From the NCBI RefSeq assembly GCF_006494715.1, contig NZ_CP041151.1, positions 2,170,001 through 2,234,000 of the forward strand: a DNA stretch of 64,000 nt, written 5' to 3'. Origin of the DNA: Shewanella sp. SNU WT4. GTDB lineage: Bacteria; Pseudomonadota; Gammaproteobacteria; Enterobacterales; Shewanellaceae. The notes below the pieces were generated by a model. It saw only the letters and a list, made by a program, of their open reading frames with translations. It was not told the DNA's origin and did not search any database. The translations under genes and the position numbers were made by a program. Shown piece by piece: positions 29,728 to 38,341 of the stretch (the first letter of the stretch is position 1; the number at the start of each line of letters is the position of its first letter).

Positions 29728-30867
29728 TTATTTATCCTCGTAGGTGCCTGCAAATAAACTACCAATGGCGTGAGCGCCAATTCCCACTGCTGTAACACCT
29801 AAGATCACAGCGCCGACTGTATCTGCGGTAGCATCTAAGCCGTGCAAGAGTTGCCGACCCAGAGGTTTTTCAAAATCGGCCATGTCGTCCCAAAAATTCG
29901 GTTCAGAGCAACCAATACAGCCGTGACCGGCGAGCACTGGCCAGCTTGTGTGGGCATTAAAGCGCTCGGTTGGGCAGTTGTTATAGGTGTATGGACCTTT
30001 GCAGCCAACCTTGTAGAGGCAGTAACCATCTTTGGCGGCTTGATCGCCAAACTCTTCCACAAATTCACCGGCATCAAAGTGACCACGACGTTCACAGTTA
30101 TCATGAACGCGTGCGCCATAGGCCCACTTAGGACGATTGAACATATCTAATGCCGGCAATTTACCAAACATTATGTAATACATGAGTGTGCCTGTGATGT
30201 TGACTTCACTTGGCGGACAACCGCCAAGGTTGATCACAGGTTTATCAATGACAGCTTGCACACCTTTAGCACCCGTTGGATTGGGGGCTGCAGCTTGCAC
30301 GCCGCCAAAGGATGAGCAAGTACCGACAGAGATAATTGCTGCAGCACCTGCGGCCGCTTCTTTAATCAAGGCGAGCCCAGTCTTAGCGTGGGGGCCAATG
30401 GTTAAAAACGCGCCATTGTTAGCGGTAGGTACGGCGCCTTCAACCGCTAATAAATACTGGCCATGATATTGCTTCATGGCGTGCTCAAGGTTTTCTTCGG
30501 CTTGCATACCTGCCGCCGCCATCAGCACTTCTTGGTATTCAAGCGAAATGTAATTAAAAATGAGGGTCGATACATCTGGGGTAGTGGCACGTAGCAGGGA
30601 TTCACTGCAACCTGTGCATTCCGCCAGATTCAACCAGATGAGCGGTACTCTATCAGCCACTTCAGCGGCTTCTGCCACTAAGGTGCTAAATGGCAGCGGC
30701 AGTGCGAGCATAGTCGCAACAGTTGCGCTCCATTTCATAAAGTCACGACGGGTAATGCCATTTTCGGCCAATGTGTCTTGCAGACTTACTGTTTGGCGGG
30801 CGGGCAACTGCTTGAGTGCTTCGATGCGAGCTTTACCTAACTCATACAGGGCAGCATGTGTATCCAT
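29728..30867 (-). CDS. hyaA: Uptake [NiFe] hydrogenase small subunit
   Basis: This 379-residue iron-sulfur subunit relays electrons from the [NiFe] site. It has a Tat signal (ITRRDFMKWSA, residues about 38-48, then a hydrophobic stretch ending near VAEAAEV). Cluster cysteines include AECTGCSES, SVGTCSSFGG, NLGGCPPSE and GHGCIGCSEPNFWD. A C-terminal helix (GAVILGVTAVGIGAHAIG) anchors it in the inner membrane. AAGG precedes the ATG. It heads the hya-hyp operon. Confidence 0.97.
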   Translation of the reverse strand: MDTHAALYELGKARIEALKQLPARQTVSLQDTLAENGITRRDFMKWSATVATMLALPLPFSTLVAEAAEVADRVPLIWLNLAECTGCSESLLRATTPDVSTLIFNYISLEYQEVLMAAAGMQAEENLEHAMKQYHGQYLLAVEGAVPTANNGAFLTIGPHAKTGLALIKEAAAGAAAIISVGTCSSFGGVQAAAPNPTGAKGVQAVIDKPVINLGGCPPSEVNITGTLMYYIMFGKLPALDMFNRPKWAYGARVHDNCERRGHFDAGEFVEEFGDQAAKDGYCLYKVGCKGPYTYNNCPTERFNAHTSWPVLAGHGCIGCSEPNFWDDMADFEKPLGRQLLHGLDATADTVGAVILGVTAVGIGAHAIGSLFAGTYEDK

Positions 30868-31122
30868 GGGGTAACCTTATGCTTTTTGTTCGGTTAATGA
30901 GCGAAATTTAATTCTCTTAAAATAAGCTTACATAAAGTAAGGGTAAATAATGGTGATCATCGTCGCAATTACGCAACAACTGGTGACCTATATTGATTTG
31001 TAAATATTTTTTAGCTGCGGTTCCCCAATGATTTGGCTGGCGTTTGAATTTACTTTATTGGTTAATGAAGTAGTTAATCTGTGCAACTAACAGGTGAAAC
31101 TTAAGAGTGATGGCAGTTAATG

Positions 31123-31542
31123 TCAGTCGCTTGCCAATGCTCCCGCTTGGCTAAGGCGCGCGGTTTTTACGCCTTTTAGTGCCATAAGTTGGCTGACGAG
31201 TTGATTAAGGCGCTGGGCTTGGCCTTTGATTATGATGGTTTCTAAGCAGTGGTGATGGTCGATATGCACATGGGTAGAGCATAAAATATTGACTAAAGCA
31301 TCATGCTGAATGGAGATCAGTTTATCGGCTAAACCGCGCTGATGATGATCAAATACTAAGGTCAAGACTCCGACCACATCTTGTTGGCTATTATTCCATT
31401 GTTTATCGATTAACCTGTCTCTAAATAAATCCCGTATATATTCCGAGCGAGTTTGATAGCCTTTTTGCTGCTGATCTTGATCCATTTCCGTTAGGAGAGA
31501 TTGCGGCAAAGAGACTGAAAAGCGGATGGTTTCATCTGACAT
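31123..31542 (-). CDS. nikR: Nickel-responsive repressor NikR
   Basis: This 139-residue regulator has an N-terminal ribbon-helix-helix (TIRFSVSLPQSLLTEMDQ, TRSEYIRDLFRDRL) and a C-terminal ACT-type nickel domain. The square-planar nickel ligands His80, His91, His93 and Cys99 keep the E. coli H76-H87-H89-C95 spacing. ATG 31542 is chosen because it starts right before the DNA-binding strand; the frame is open 29 codons farther upstream, which would give an unusual extension. It sits between the hydrogenase operon and the divergent nickel importer. Confidence 0.93.
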   Translation of the reverse strand: MSDETIRFSVSLPQSLLTEMDQDQQQKGYQTRSEYIRDLFRDRLIDKQWNNSQQDVVGVLTLVFDHHQRGLADKLISIQHDALVNILCSTHVHIDHHHCLETIIIKGQAQRLNQLVSQLMALKGVKTARLSQAGALASD

Positions 31543-31680
31543 TAGTATGTCCATGGCTGACAATTTAGCTATTGATACTAACGTAAATGGTGACTGTTTA
31601 GGCAGGGCGAAATATGCGATCTCCGTCATAGATTAAGCAATGTTCAGTTTAATTCCCGTGAGCCAAAGCAAAATATACGG

Positions 31681-31711
31681 CAGTATTACTCAAATTATTT
31701 AAGTAATACTG
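31681..31711 (+). promoter_or_regulatory. Candidate NikR operator before the nickel importer
   Basis: CAGTATTACT (31681-31690) and AGTAATACTG (31702-31711) form a perfect 10-bp inverted repeat with an 11-base spacer, the wide-spaced dyad shape of NikR sites (GTATGA-N16-TCATAC in E. coli; arms GTATTA-N15-TAATAC here). It ends eight bases before the nikA start and lies between nikR and nikA, so repression of the importer is the simplest role. Confidence 0.78.
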
Positions 31712-31719
31712 AGCTTGAT

Positions 31720-33351
31720 ATGACATGCAAGGGAATGACATCTAGGCTGGCGCAAGGGCTAATGACAGGGCTCATGGCCATGGGCACATTAGTGGCCAGC
31801 AGCAGTATCAATGCCACAGATATTGGCGCTACCACTAGCATTCCAGAGCGGTTAGTGCTGTCATTAGGAGCTGAGCCTGATAGTGGTTTTGACCCAATTT
31901 TAGGTTGGGGAAAATACAATCATCCATTATTTCAATCAAGCCTTTTTAAGCGCGATGCAGGGCTTAATTTGCAGCCTGACTTAGCCAATCTGTGGCAGTT
32001 AAGCGCAGATAAGCTGACGTGGACCATTAATTTGCATGAGCAATTGCAATTTTCGGACGGCTCCCGATTGGATGCTGACGATGTAAAGTTCACCTTCGAT
32101 ACCGCCAAAAATAGCGCTTCAGCCCACGACCTTACCCAGTTGCTTGAGGTTGAAGTGGTAAGCCCCACTGAGCTTAAGTTTCATTTGGCGAGCGCCGACA
32201 TTAATTTTATTGAACCTTTGACTCATTTGGCTATAGTGCCAAGTGATAGTTATCGCGCCGATTATGGCAGCCATCCCATAGGCTCAGGCCCGTATATGCT
32301 AGTGCGCTGGGATAAAGGGCGGCAATTATTAGCTAAGGCTAATCCCTATTACGCGAGGCCTGCGCCGACCTTTGCGCAGCTTGTCATAGTGTTTGCCAAT
32401 GAAGATAACCGCTTTACCCAAGTACAAGTCGGGCAGCTTGATGTGGCTGCTATCGCGCCAAGATACGCCGCCCATTTGCCTAAAGGCTATAAGTTATGGC
32501 GCATGCCAAGCGTTGATAATCGCGGTATTGTCTGGCCTATGCAGCCAAGGCATGAGCTTGCTCATACCGGCGAAGTGCAAGGCAATGATGTCAGTGCCGA
32601 TGCGGCGATTAGGCAGGCCATTAATCTTGTGGTTGATAGACAAGTGCTAGTGGATCAGTTGCTCGATGGCTATGCGCGCCCCGCTTATTCGATTGCCGAT
32701 AGCTTGCCTTGGAGCTTACCTGTGAGCTCAGCTAATGATGACGCCACAGCCACTCAAGATCGTTTACAGCAAGCGCAATCCATCCTGAGTGATGCCGGCT
32801 GGCAGCTGCGTCAGGGCGTACTAGTCAAAGATATTCAAGGCAAAGCCGTAAACGCCAAGCTGACTTTGCATTATTTAGCGCAAGACAGTGTGCGCGAGCA
32901 ATTGGCTCTAACGGTGGCGCAAATGGTGGCGCCCCTTGGGATCATCATAGAGCCCAAAGGCGGCAGCTGGGACAGCATAGCGACTAAGATGCATCAAGAT
33001 CCGGTATTGATGGGCTTTGGCAGTTTAAGTGCGAGCGAAGTGTATTTTACTCATCACAGTCGCTATGGTGGCCAAGATTTTTATAACTCAGGTTTTTACG
33101 CCAACCCTAAGGTTGATGCGGCGTTAGACGCGGCGCGCTCAGCCTCATCTTGGACAGCCTCATTGCAAGACTGGCAATTGGCGCAAGGATTAATTAAAGA
33201 TGATCAACCTTGGACCTGGTTAGTCAATTTAGATCACTTATATGTGACCAAAGAATGCATAGATTTAGGGGAGAAGGCGATTGAGCCCCATGGTCACGGT
33301 TGGCCATTAATTAATACCATTAGCCAATGGCACTGGACGTGTCAGCCATGA
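31720..33351 (+). CDS. nikA: Nickel/peptide ABC transporter, periplasmic binding protein
   Basis: This 543-residue SBP_bac_5-family protein starts with a signal peptide (LMTGLMAMGTLVASSSINATD). Typical family segments are FSDGSRLDADDVKFTFD and GSGPYMLVRWDKG. I name it by analogy with NikA because nikR, the palindrome and a hydrogenase are adjacent; the sequence alone would also fit an oligopeptide binder. ATG 31720 lacks a good ribosome binding site and ATG 31735 is an alternative start. Confidence 0.78.
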   Translation: MTCKGMTSRLAQGLMTGLMAMGTLVASSSINATDIGATTSIPERLVLSLGAEPDSGFDPILGWGKYNHPLFQSSLFKRDAGLNLQPDLANLWQLSADKLTWTINLHEQLQFSDGSRLDADDVKFTFDTAKNSASAHDLTQLLEVEVVSPTELKFHLASADINFIEPLTHLAIVPSDSYRADYGSHPIGSGPYMLVRWDKGRQLLAKANPYYARPAPTFAQLVIVFANEDNRFTQVQVGQLDVAAIAPRYAAHLPKGYKLWRMPSVDNRGIVWPMQPRHELAHTGEVQGNDVSADAAIRQAINLVVDRQVLVDQLLDGYARPAYSIADSLPWSLPVSSANDDATATQDRLQQAQSILSDAGWQLRQGVLVKDIQGKAVNAKLTLHYLAQDSVREQLALTVAQMVAPLGIIIEPKGGSWDSIATKMHQDPVLMGFGSLSASEVYFTHHSRYGGQDFYNSGFYANPKVDAALDAARSASSWTASLQDWQLAQGLIKDDQPWTWLVNLDHLYVTKECIDLGEKAIEPHGHGWPLINTISQWHWTCQP

Positions 33352-34328
33352 GTTTGCCAAGGGCGCGTATGGCGCTATTGGCAGCGGCGCGCTTAATGTT
33401 AGTCATGGTACTAGTGTTGTTGCTGGTGTGGCTGTTGTTAAGTTTGTCACCTATGGATCCACTGCAGGCTCATTTAGGAGGCAATCTCTTTGGAGTGTCG
33501 GCGCCGCAAAAATTGCATTTATTGCAGCAGCTTGGCTTAGATCAATCGGTCGCTGCGCGCTTGCAGGCATGGGGGGCGCAATTATTAGCTGGCGACTTAG
33601 GATTTTCGAATCTTTATCATCAAGCTGTGACTGAGGTGATTAGCGAACGCTTGCCTTTGTCCTTGTTGTTGCTTGGTGTTAGCTGGTTAGTGAGTTTAGT
33701 TTTAGGTTATGGTTTAGGCCTAGTGTGTGGCCTGTATGAAGGTTCGCGCTTAGATACTTGGCTTGTCAGAATTGCTTGGGTGATGTCGGCCATTCCATCT
33801 TTTTGGCTTGGAATGCTAATGATTAGCCTACTGGCCGTGAGTCTGCAATGGCTGCCAGTGTGCTGCGCCGCGCCCATAGGATTAAGTTTTTCAGAGCAAA
33901 GCGCTGGGCAAATGCTGCAGCATTTATTGTTGCCCATATTAACTATTTCGTTAGTGCATATGGCGCCGATTATTTTGCACACCCGCGCCAAAGTGATCGA
34001 TGTGATGGCTAGTGAATATGTAGGCTATTCTGCGCTGCATCAAGACTCGCGCTCATCGATAGTGAGCTTTCATGTGATTAAAAACTCACTGGTTCCTGCC
34101 TTGATTTTGCAATGCGCCAGTATTGCTGAACTTTTTGGCGGCTCTATGTTGGCTGAAACCTTATTTTCTTACCCTGGACTTGGACAAGCCTTAGTGAAAG
34201 CTGCCTTGGCGCAAGATACCGCCTTGTTTATGGCGGCGACGGTTATTTCTGCTTTGTTAGTGTTTGGCGGTAACGCCCTTGCTAATCTTTTAGCCATTGG
34301 CTTAACCGCAGGGGATGAGTCACTGTGA
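33348..34328 (+). CDS. nikB: Nickel ABC transporter permease 1
   Basis: This 326-residue inner-membrane permease has about six helices and the DppB/NikB layout, with the first helix near LMLVMVLVLLLVWLLLSL and the large periplasmic loop after it. The ATG overlaps the nikA stop as ATGA, which fixes the start at 33348. It would pair with the next permease to form the channel. Confidence 0.85.
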   Translation: MSLPRARMALLAAARLMLVMVLVLLLVWLLLSLSPMDPLQAHLGGNLFGVSAPQKLHLLQQLGLDQSVAARLQAWGAQLLAGDLGFSNLYHQAVTEVISERLPLSLLLLGVSWLVSLVLGYGLGLVCGLYEGSRLDTWLVRIAWVMSAIPSFWLGMLMISLLAVSLQWLPVCCAAPIGLSFSEQSAGQMLQHLLLPILTISLVHMAPIILHTRAKVIDVMASEYVGYSALHQDSRSSIVSFHVIKNSLVPALILQCASIAELFGGSMLAETLFSYPGLGQALVKAALAQDTALFMAATVISALLVFGGNALANLLAIGLTAGDESL

Positions 34329-35146
34329 TGCTTAGGAGTCAACCGTCTCGCTTGTTCACGCCAAGGTTAGTAGCGGCATTACTGGGGTTTACCTTAGTGT
34401 GCTTGTTGGCTTGGTGGTGGCCATTATCTGGCAGCGATCTTAATTTACTCGTTAAGAATCAAGCCCCAAGTTGGCAGTATTGGTTTGGAACCGACTGGCT
34501 TGGACGCGATGTCTTTAGTCGCACTCTAAATGCCTTAAAAACTAGTCTTTGGGTTGGTGGCCTTGCTGTGGTGTTAAGCACTAGCTTAGCCTTAGTGCTT
34601 GCTATGCTGACCTTAGTCCATGCCTCAGGCCGTTATTTAGTGGACTTGCTGGTGGACGTGATGATGTCGCTGCCGCACTTATTGCTCATGGTATTATTGT
34701 CTTTGGCCATAGGTGGCAGTGAACAAGGGTTAATTGTCGCTGTGGCTTTGAGTCATTGGCCTAAGCTTACCCGATTATTGATATTTGAAATGAAAGCCAT
34801 AGCGGCCACCCCTTATTATCAGTTAGCTCAGCAATTTGGCTGCGGTCAGTGGCAGGTTATTTGGCGCCATATGCTGTCGCATATTTTACCGCAAGTGTTA
34901 ATAGGTAGCTTATTACTCTTTCCTCATGCCTTAGTGCATATGGCAGCACTTACCTTTTTGGGGTTTGGTTTAGATCCTTTATATCCCACCTTAGGCGGCT
35001 TGTTATCTCAAGCCAGTAACTATTTACAGAGTGGCCAATGGTGGCTTGGGCTGTTTCCGGGCTTAGTTTTGCTGTTGGTGTTATTAATCTTGGCCTACAT
35101 TGCAGATTGTTTGCATCACAGGGTAAGAATTGGGGGCGTGTTATGA
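34328..35146 (+). CDS. nikC: Nickel ABC transporter permease 2
   Basis: This 272-residue permease is of the DppC/NikC type: NQAPSWQYWFGTDWLGRDVFSR is the family N-terminal segment, followed by five or six helices and the EMKAIAATPYYQLAQQFG coupling loop. ATG 34328 overlaps the nikB stop (TGATG); a GTG three bases earlier is also possible. Its stop overlaps the next start, so the five genes are translated together. Confidence 0.85.
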   Translation: MLRSQPSRLFTPRLVAALLGFTLVCLLAWWWPLSGSDLNLLVKNQAPSWQYWFGTDWLGRDVFSRTLNALKTSLWVGGLAVVLSTSLALVLAMLTLVHASGRYLVDLLVDVMMSLPHLLLMVLLSLAIGGSEQGLIVAVALSHWPKLTRLLIFEMKAIAATPYYQLAQQFGCGQWQVIWRHMLSHILPQVLIGSLLLFPHALVHMAALTFLGFGLDPLYPTLGGLLSQASNYLQSGQWWLGLFPGLVLLLVLLILAYIADCLHHRVRIGGVL

Positions 35147-35901
35147 TAACTACTCAGCTTCAGCCATGGGCTCAGATGGCGCCGCTCATTGTTGATAACT
35201 TAACTGTGAGCGCGGTATCAACTCTTGGCCAGCAAGGGGGGAAACGCTTATTAGCGCCAGTGAGTTTGACCTTAACGCGCGGTGAATTAGTCGGCATTAT
35301 TGGCGAAAGTGGCAGTGGAAAAAGCTTATTAGCTAAGGCATTAATGGGCGAGGCGCCGCCAGGTTATCGCTTAGAAGGACAGGTGAGTTGTGACCAGCAG
35401 CAACTGGCCTTAGCCGCGCAAGATAGCCGAGTGCTAGATCCGCTGCGCCGCGTACTGCAGCAATTAAGGCGGCGTTTACCTGCAGGGCACAATGACAGTC
35501 ACATAGCGGGCGCTGGCCTTGATGCTAAATTATGTCAGTATTTCCCCCATCAATTATCAGGAGGCATGGCAAAACGAGTGCTGTTTGCTCAAGCTCAGTT
35601 GCAGCAGCGGCAATGGCTTATCGCTGATGAGCCTTGTACTGGCTTAGATGTTAAGGCCGCCGATAAACTTTATCAGCAACTGCGCGCTTTAGCCGATGAT
35701 GGCCGCGGCGTGTTAGCCATTAGCCATAATTTGCGTCAATTAGTGAATGTGGCCGATAGGTTAGTGGTGCTTAAATCCGGCCAATTGGTTGAAATTATCC
35801 GCCCGCAAGCCATTTTTATGGGGCAGGCGAGCGCTTATACCATGGCGCTGTGGCATGCCTTGCCTGAAAACTGGCGGAGGTTGAATGCCAAAGTCGCTTA
35901 A
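35143..35901 (+). CDS. nikD: Nickel ABC transporter ATPase 1
   Basis: This 252-residue ATPase has Walker A GESGSGKS (54-61), the signature LSGGMAKRV, Walker B WLIADEP and a switch His in AISHNLRQ. ATG 35143 overlaps the nikC stop (ATGA) and is preferred to an earlier in-frame ATG inside nikC. It overlaps nikE by 17 bases. Confidence 0.87.
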   Translation: MITTQLQPWAQMAPLIVDNLTVSAVSTLGQQGGKRLLAPVSLTLTRGELVGIIGESGSGKSLLAKALMGEAPPGYRLEGQVSCDQQQLALAAQDSRVLDPLRRVLQQLRRRLPAGHNDSHIAGAGLDAKLCQYFPHQLSGGMAKRVLFAQAQLQQRQWLIADEPCTGLDVKAADKLYQQLRALADDGRGVLAISHNLRQLVNVADRLVVLKSGQLVEIIRPQAIFMGQASAYTMALWHALPENWRRLNAKVA

Positions 35902-36496
35902 TGCCTCAAGGCTAGGTTTGTACAATGGGACGATTTTGTATCGCAACCAGAGTGTGGCATGCCCAAGCGTGAGCTTGACTCGGGGTGAGGTGGTTGGCCT
36001 GCGCGGTAATAGCGGCGTTGGTAAATCAAGCTTAGCTCGGGTGCTGGCTGGCATAGAAACCCGCTTTAGCGGTGAGCTTGTGTGCCCTGTGGTGGGCAAA
36101 GGTCAAGCCAACCCTGTGCAATGGCTCATTCAGCAGTCTGAGTTAGCTTTTAATCCCAGATTGACTCTAGGGGCGAGCTTAGATGAGGCGTGGCGCGGTC
36201 AAGATTATATGGCGCTGCTAGCTGACTTTGAGATAGAGGCCAACTGGCTTACTCGGCGGCCACAGCAATTATCTGGCGGGCAGTTACAGCGGCTCAATTT
36301 AGTGCGCGCTTTGCTGCCAAGCACTGAGTATCTCTTGTGTGATGAAATTACAGCTCAGCTTGATATGCTCACTCAGCAGAAAATCTGGCAAAGCTTGATG
36401 AGTTTGGCTCAGCGCCGCCAACTGGGATTATTGGTCATCAGCCATGATGATTATTTAATCGATGCTGTATGCCAGCGCCAAATCCACTGGCTATAG
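35885..36496 (+). CDS. nikE: Nickel ABC transporter ATPase 2 (short form)
   Basis: This 203-residue ATPase has Walker A GNSGVGKS (41-48), signature LSGGQLQRLN, Walker B YLLCDEI and switch His in VISHDD. It lacks the C-terminal extension with cysteines found in peptide-transporter ATPases, so it is short for the family but keeps all catalytic motifs. It is the last gene of the importer operon; no strong terminator follows before IS debris begins. Confidence 0.85.
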   Translation: MPKSLNASRLGLYNGTILYRNQSVACPSVSLTRGEVVGLRGNSGVGKSSLARVLAGIETRFSGELVCPVVGKGQANPVQWLIQQSELAFNPRLTLGASLDEAWRGQDYMALLADFEIEANWLTRRPQQLSGGQLQRLNLVRALLPSTEYLLCDEITAQLDMLTQQKIWQSLMSLAQRRQLGLLVISHDDYLIDAVCQRQIHWL

Positions 36497-36639
36497 CGTC
36501 AGATATCGCACGTTGCTGTGGCAAACCACAAAATTTAGTCGATCAAAGTGGCGTTATTAAAATAATCAGTGAACTAATTTGCATTGCCGTGTTCGGATTT
36601 CTGGCTCACGTTCTGGGTGGATGAAGCTGCAGTAAAAGT

Positions 36640-37065
36640 GTGGTACTGCCATGTATCATCCATCAGATCTGTTGCTCACTTAAATATGTTGCGTCAAAGT
36701 ATCAAAAAACCTTTATGGCAGATCTTAAACTTGTCTATCGCGCCAAGACACTGGAAGCCGCAGCATCTCAGGATGATGTGAAGAAAAAATTGGGTGGACA
36801 GTACCCGATAGCCATCAAGTCCTGGAGTAACAAATGGGTGATCCTCTCAGCTTACTTTAAATATCCATACTATATCCGCAAGGCCATTTGCACCACGAAT
36901 GCTATTGAGGCTGTACACCGGCAATTTAGGACACTCACCAAAACTAAAGGCGATTTCATGAATGAAAATAGCATGCTGAAGTTATTGTGCGCGCATATTT
37001 TTCGCCTCGAAAAATGGACCATGTAATCCAAAATTGGGGCCTACGTTATCTCAATTGCCAATAAC
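36640..37065 (+). pseudogene. IS256-family transposase fragment, C-terminal third
   Basis: The frame reads IIHQICCSLKYVASKYQKTF, then YIRKAICTTNAIEAVHRQFR and TLTKTKGDFMNENSMLKLL, clearly homologous to the last third of the intact IS256-family transposases at 40767-41969 and 46998-48200 but well diverged. After residue WTM a stop and frameshift break the frame; decayed coding continues to about 37065. The N-terminal two thirds are missing. Confidence 0.88.
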
Positions 37066-37371
37066 CTGTTTTGGTGACTAAAAAAGCTTTGTAACCATTT
37101 TAGGTTGTACTTAATCTACTGCAGACTTATGGGGTGTTCATATTTCAGCGAGTTGAACAATGGTAAATTCTGGTCTTGTTGTAGCAGGATGGCAATCAGC
37201 ACCAGAGTTGTAACCCGTTGTTAGCCATCAATAATGTTAAGTTTGCTGTTTCCTGATACAGGAACAAACAGCCAAGAGTGTAAGGTGAATTGGCGTTGTT
37301 GCCTAAATAAATGAACCTTCCGTCTCAGATACGATTAGATCCTGTGAATACTACACAGAAACCGCTATTAG

Positions 37372-37653
37372 ATGGGCAAATCCAAGCATCGCATCACCAA
37401 TTGCTCGGGATATAACAAGGCGTTGACTAACCGGGTCTCACTGACTTTTGGGATAGACGATCAGACAATCAACCTCTGGTGCAGCACTGAACATCATGGT
37501 AGTCGAGGTCGGGGATTTCAGTACAGTGACACGGCGATAGAAACCGCCTTGATGCTCAAAGGTTTGTTTAATCTCCCCTTGCGAGCGCTAGAAAGTTTTC
37601 TCAACTCAGTGTTTAGTTATCCTAGGCCTTACCAGTTCTTTTGTTTTTTGTAA
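37372..37653 (+). pseudogene. IS5-family transposase fragment, N-terminal part
   Basis: The 93-codon frame begins MGKSKHRITNCSGYNKAL, continues SLTFGIDDQTINLWC and has RGRGFQYSDTAIETALMLKG, the N-terminal region of IS5-group transposases. It ends in unrelated sequence (SYPRPYQFF) before the catalytic DDE residues, so it is a truncated remnant. Confidence 0.83.
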
Positions 37654-37717
37654 TCGGCATGAGCAGGCATTAAATCATCGTAGTGTTACCAGACGTGTCA
37701 GATATCCTTTACTTAGC

Positions 37718-37951
37718 ATGTTAGCTCTTAAAAAACGTAATCAATATCAGACTCGGCATACCGCAGCTTCCTTGTGGCTTGCCGCTGGACAGTTAGGGCA
37801 TGCAAATACCAGTATATTGTTTCGGGTTTACTCTCGTTATGTTCCGATTTTACTAGGGCAAGATGGCGCAGTATTTGAGCGATTAATTGGTAGTGATTCA
37901 GAAGAATGTCATCAAAATGAGTATGACATCCATAATCAACGTTTCCGATGA
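37718..37951 (+). pseudogene. Tyrosine-recombinase (phage integrase) C-terminal fragment
   Basis: NQYQTRHTAASLWLAAGQLG then HANTSILFRVYSRYVPIL carries the R-H motif and the C-terminal Tyr region of a phage-type integrase. The stretch between SLWLAAG and QLGHAN is shorter than in intact enzymes and the N-terminal two thirds are absent. It shows that an integrated element once lay here. Confidence 0.78.
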
Positions 37952-38341
37952 CATTGCATGGGCGAGTTTAGATAGAGAGGTATGGCGAGAAGGCGTTGTG
38001 GTCTTTTCATTGCTTGCGTCGAACATTTTTACTGTCACTTTCACCTGACCATATGGCAGGGGTGGCACGGATTACCGACATCAGTTTTAAGTCAATTAGT
38101 ATTATTTTACCAACTTGCTGCAACGCTGCGATTCTGAACGATCTAGGTATGCTCAAATAGGCTATGGGCGATTAAATGCGGTTCGGCTGTGAATTAGGTT
38201 ATTTTCCCCATTTTCTGCCACCTAGTTAACACTTACATGGAAATCATACTTTTTGTTGATAAACATAATGTTAAGTAATGCTGGGTGTGGTGTAACATGG
38301 CTTGTATTGATTGTTATTGCCTCAATAAGGAAGTTGTCTGT
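37952..38341. other. Gene-free stretch between integrase remnant and amidohydrolase pseudogene
   Basis: These 390 bases show no open frame that I can support. AAGGAA at 38329-38334 is the ribosome binding site of the following pseudogene. The rest is probably decayed mobile DNA. Confidence 0.4.

Noticed and set aside
30868..31122. FNR site TTGATTTGTAAATA before hyaA
   Set aside because: Only the left half matches the TTGAT-N4-ATCAA pattern; too weak to list.
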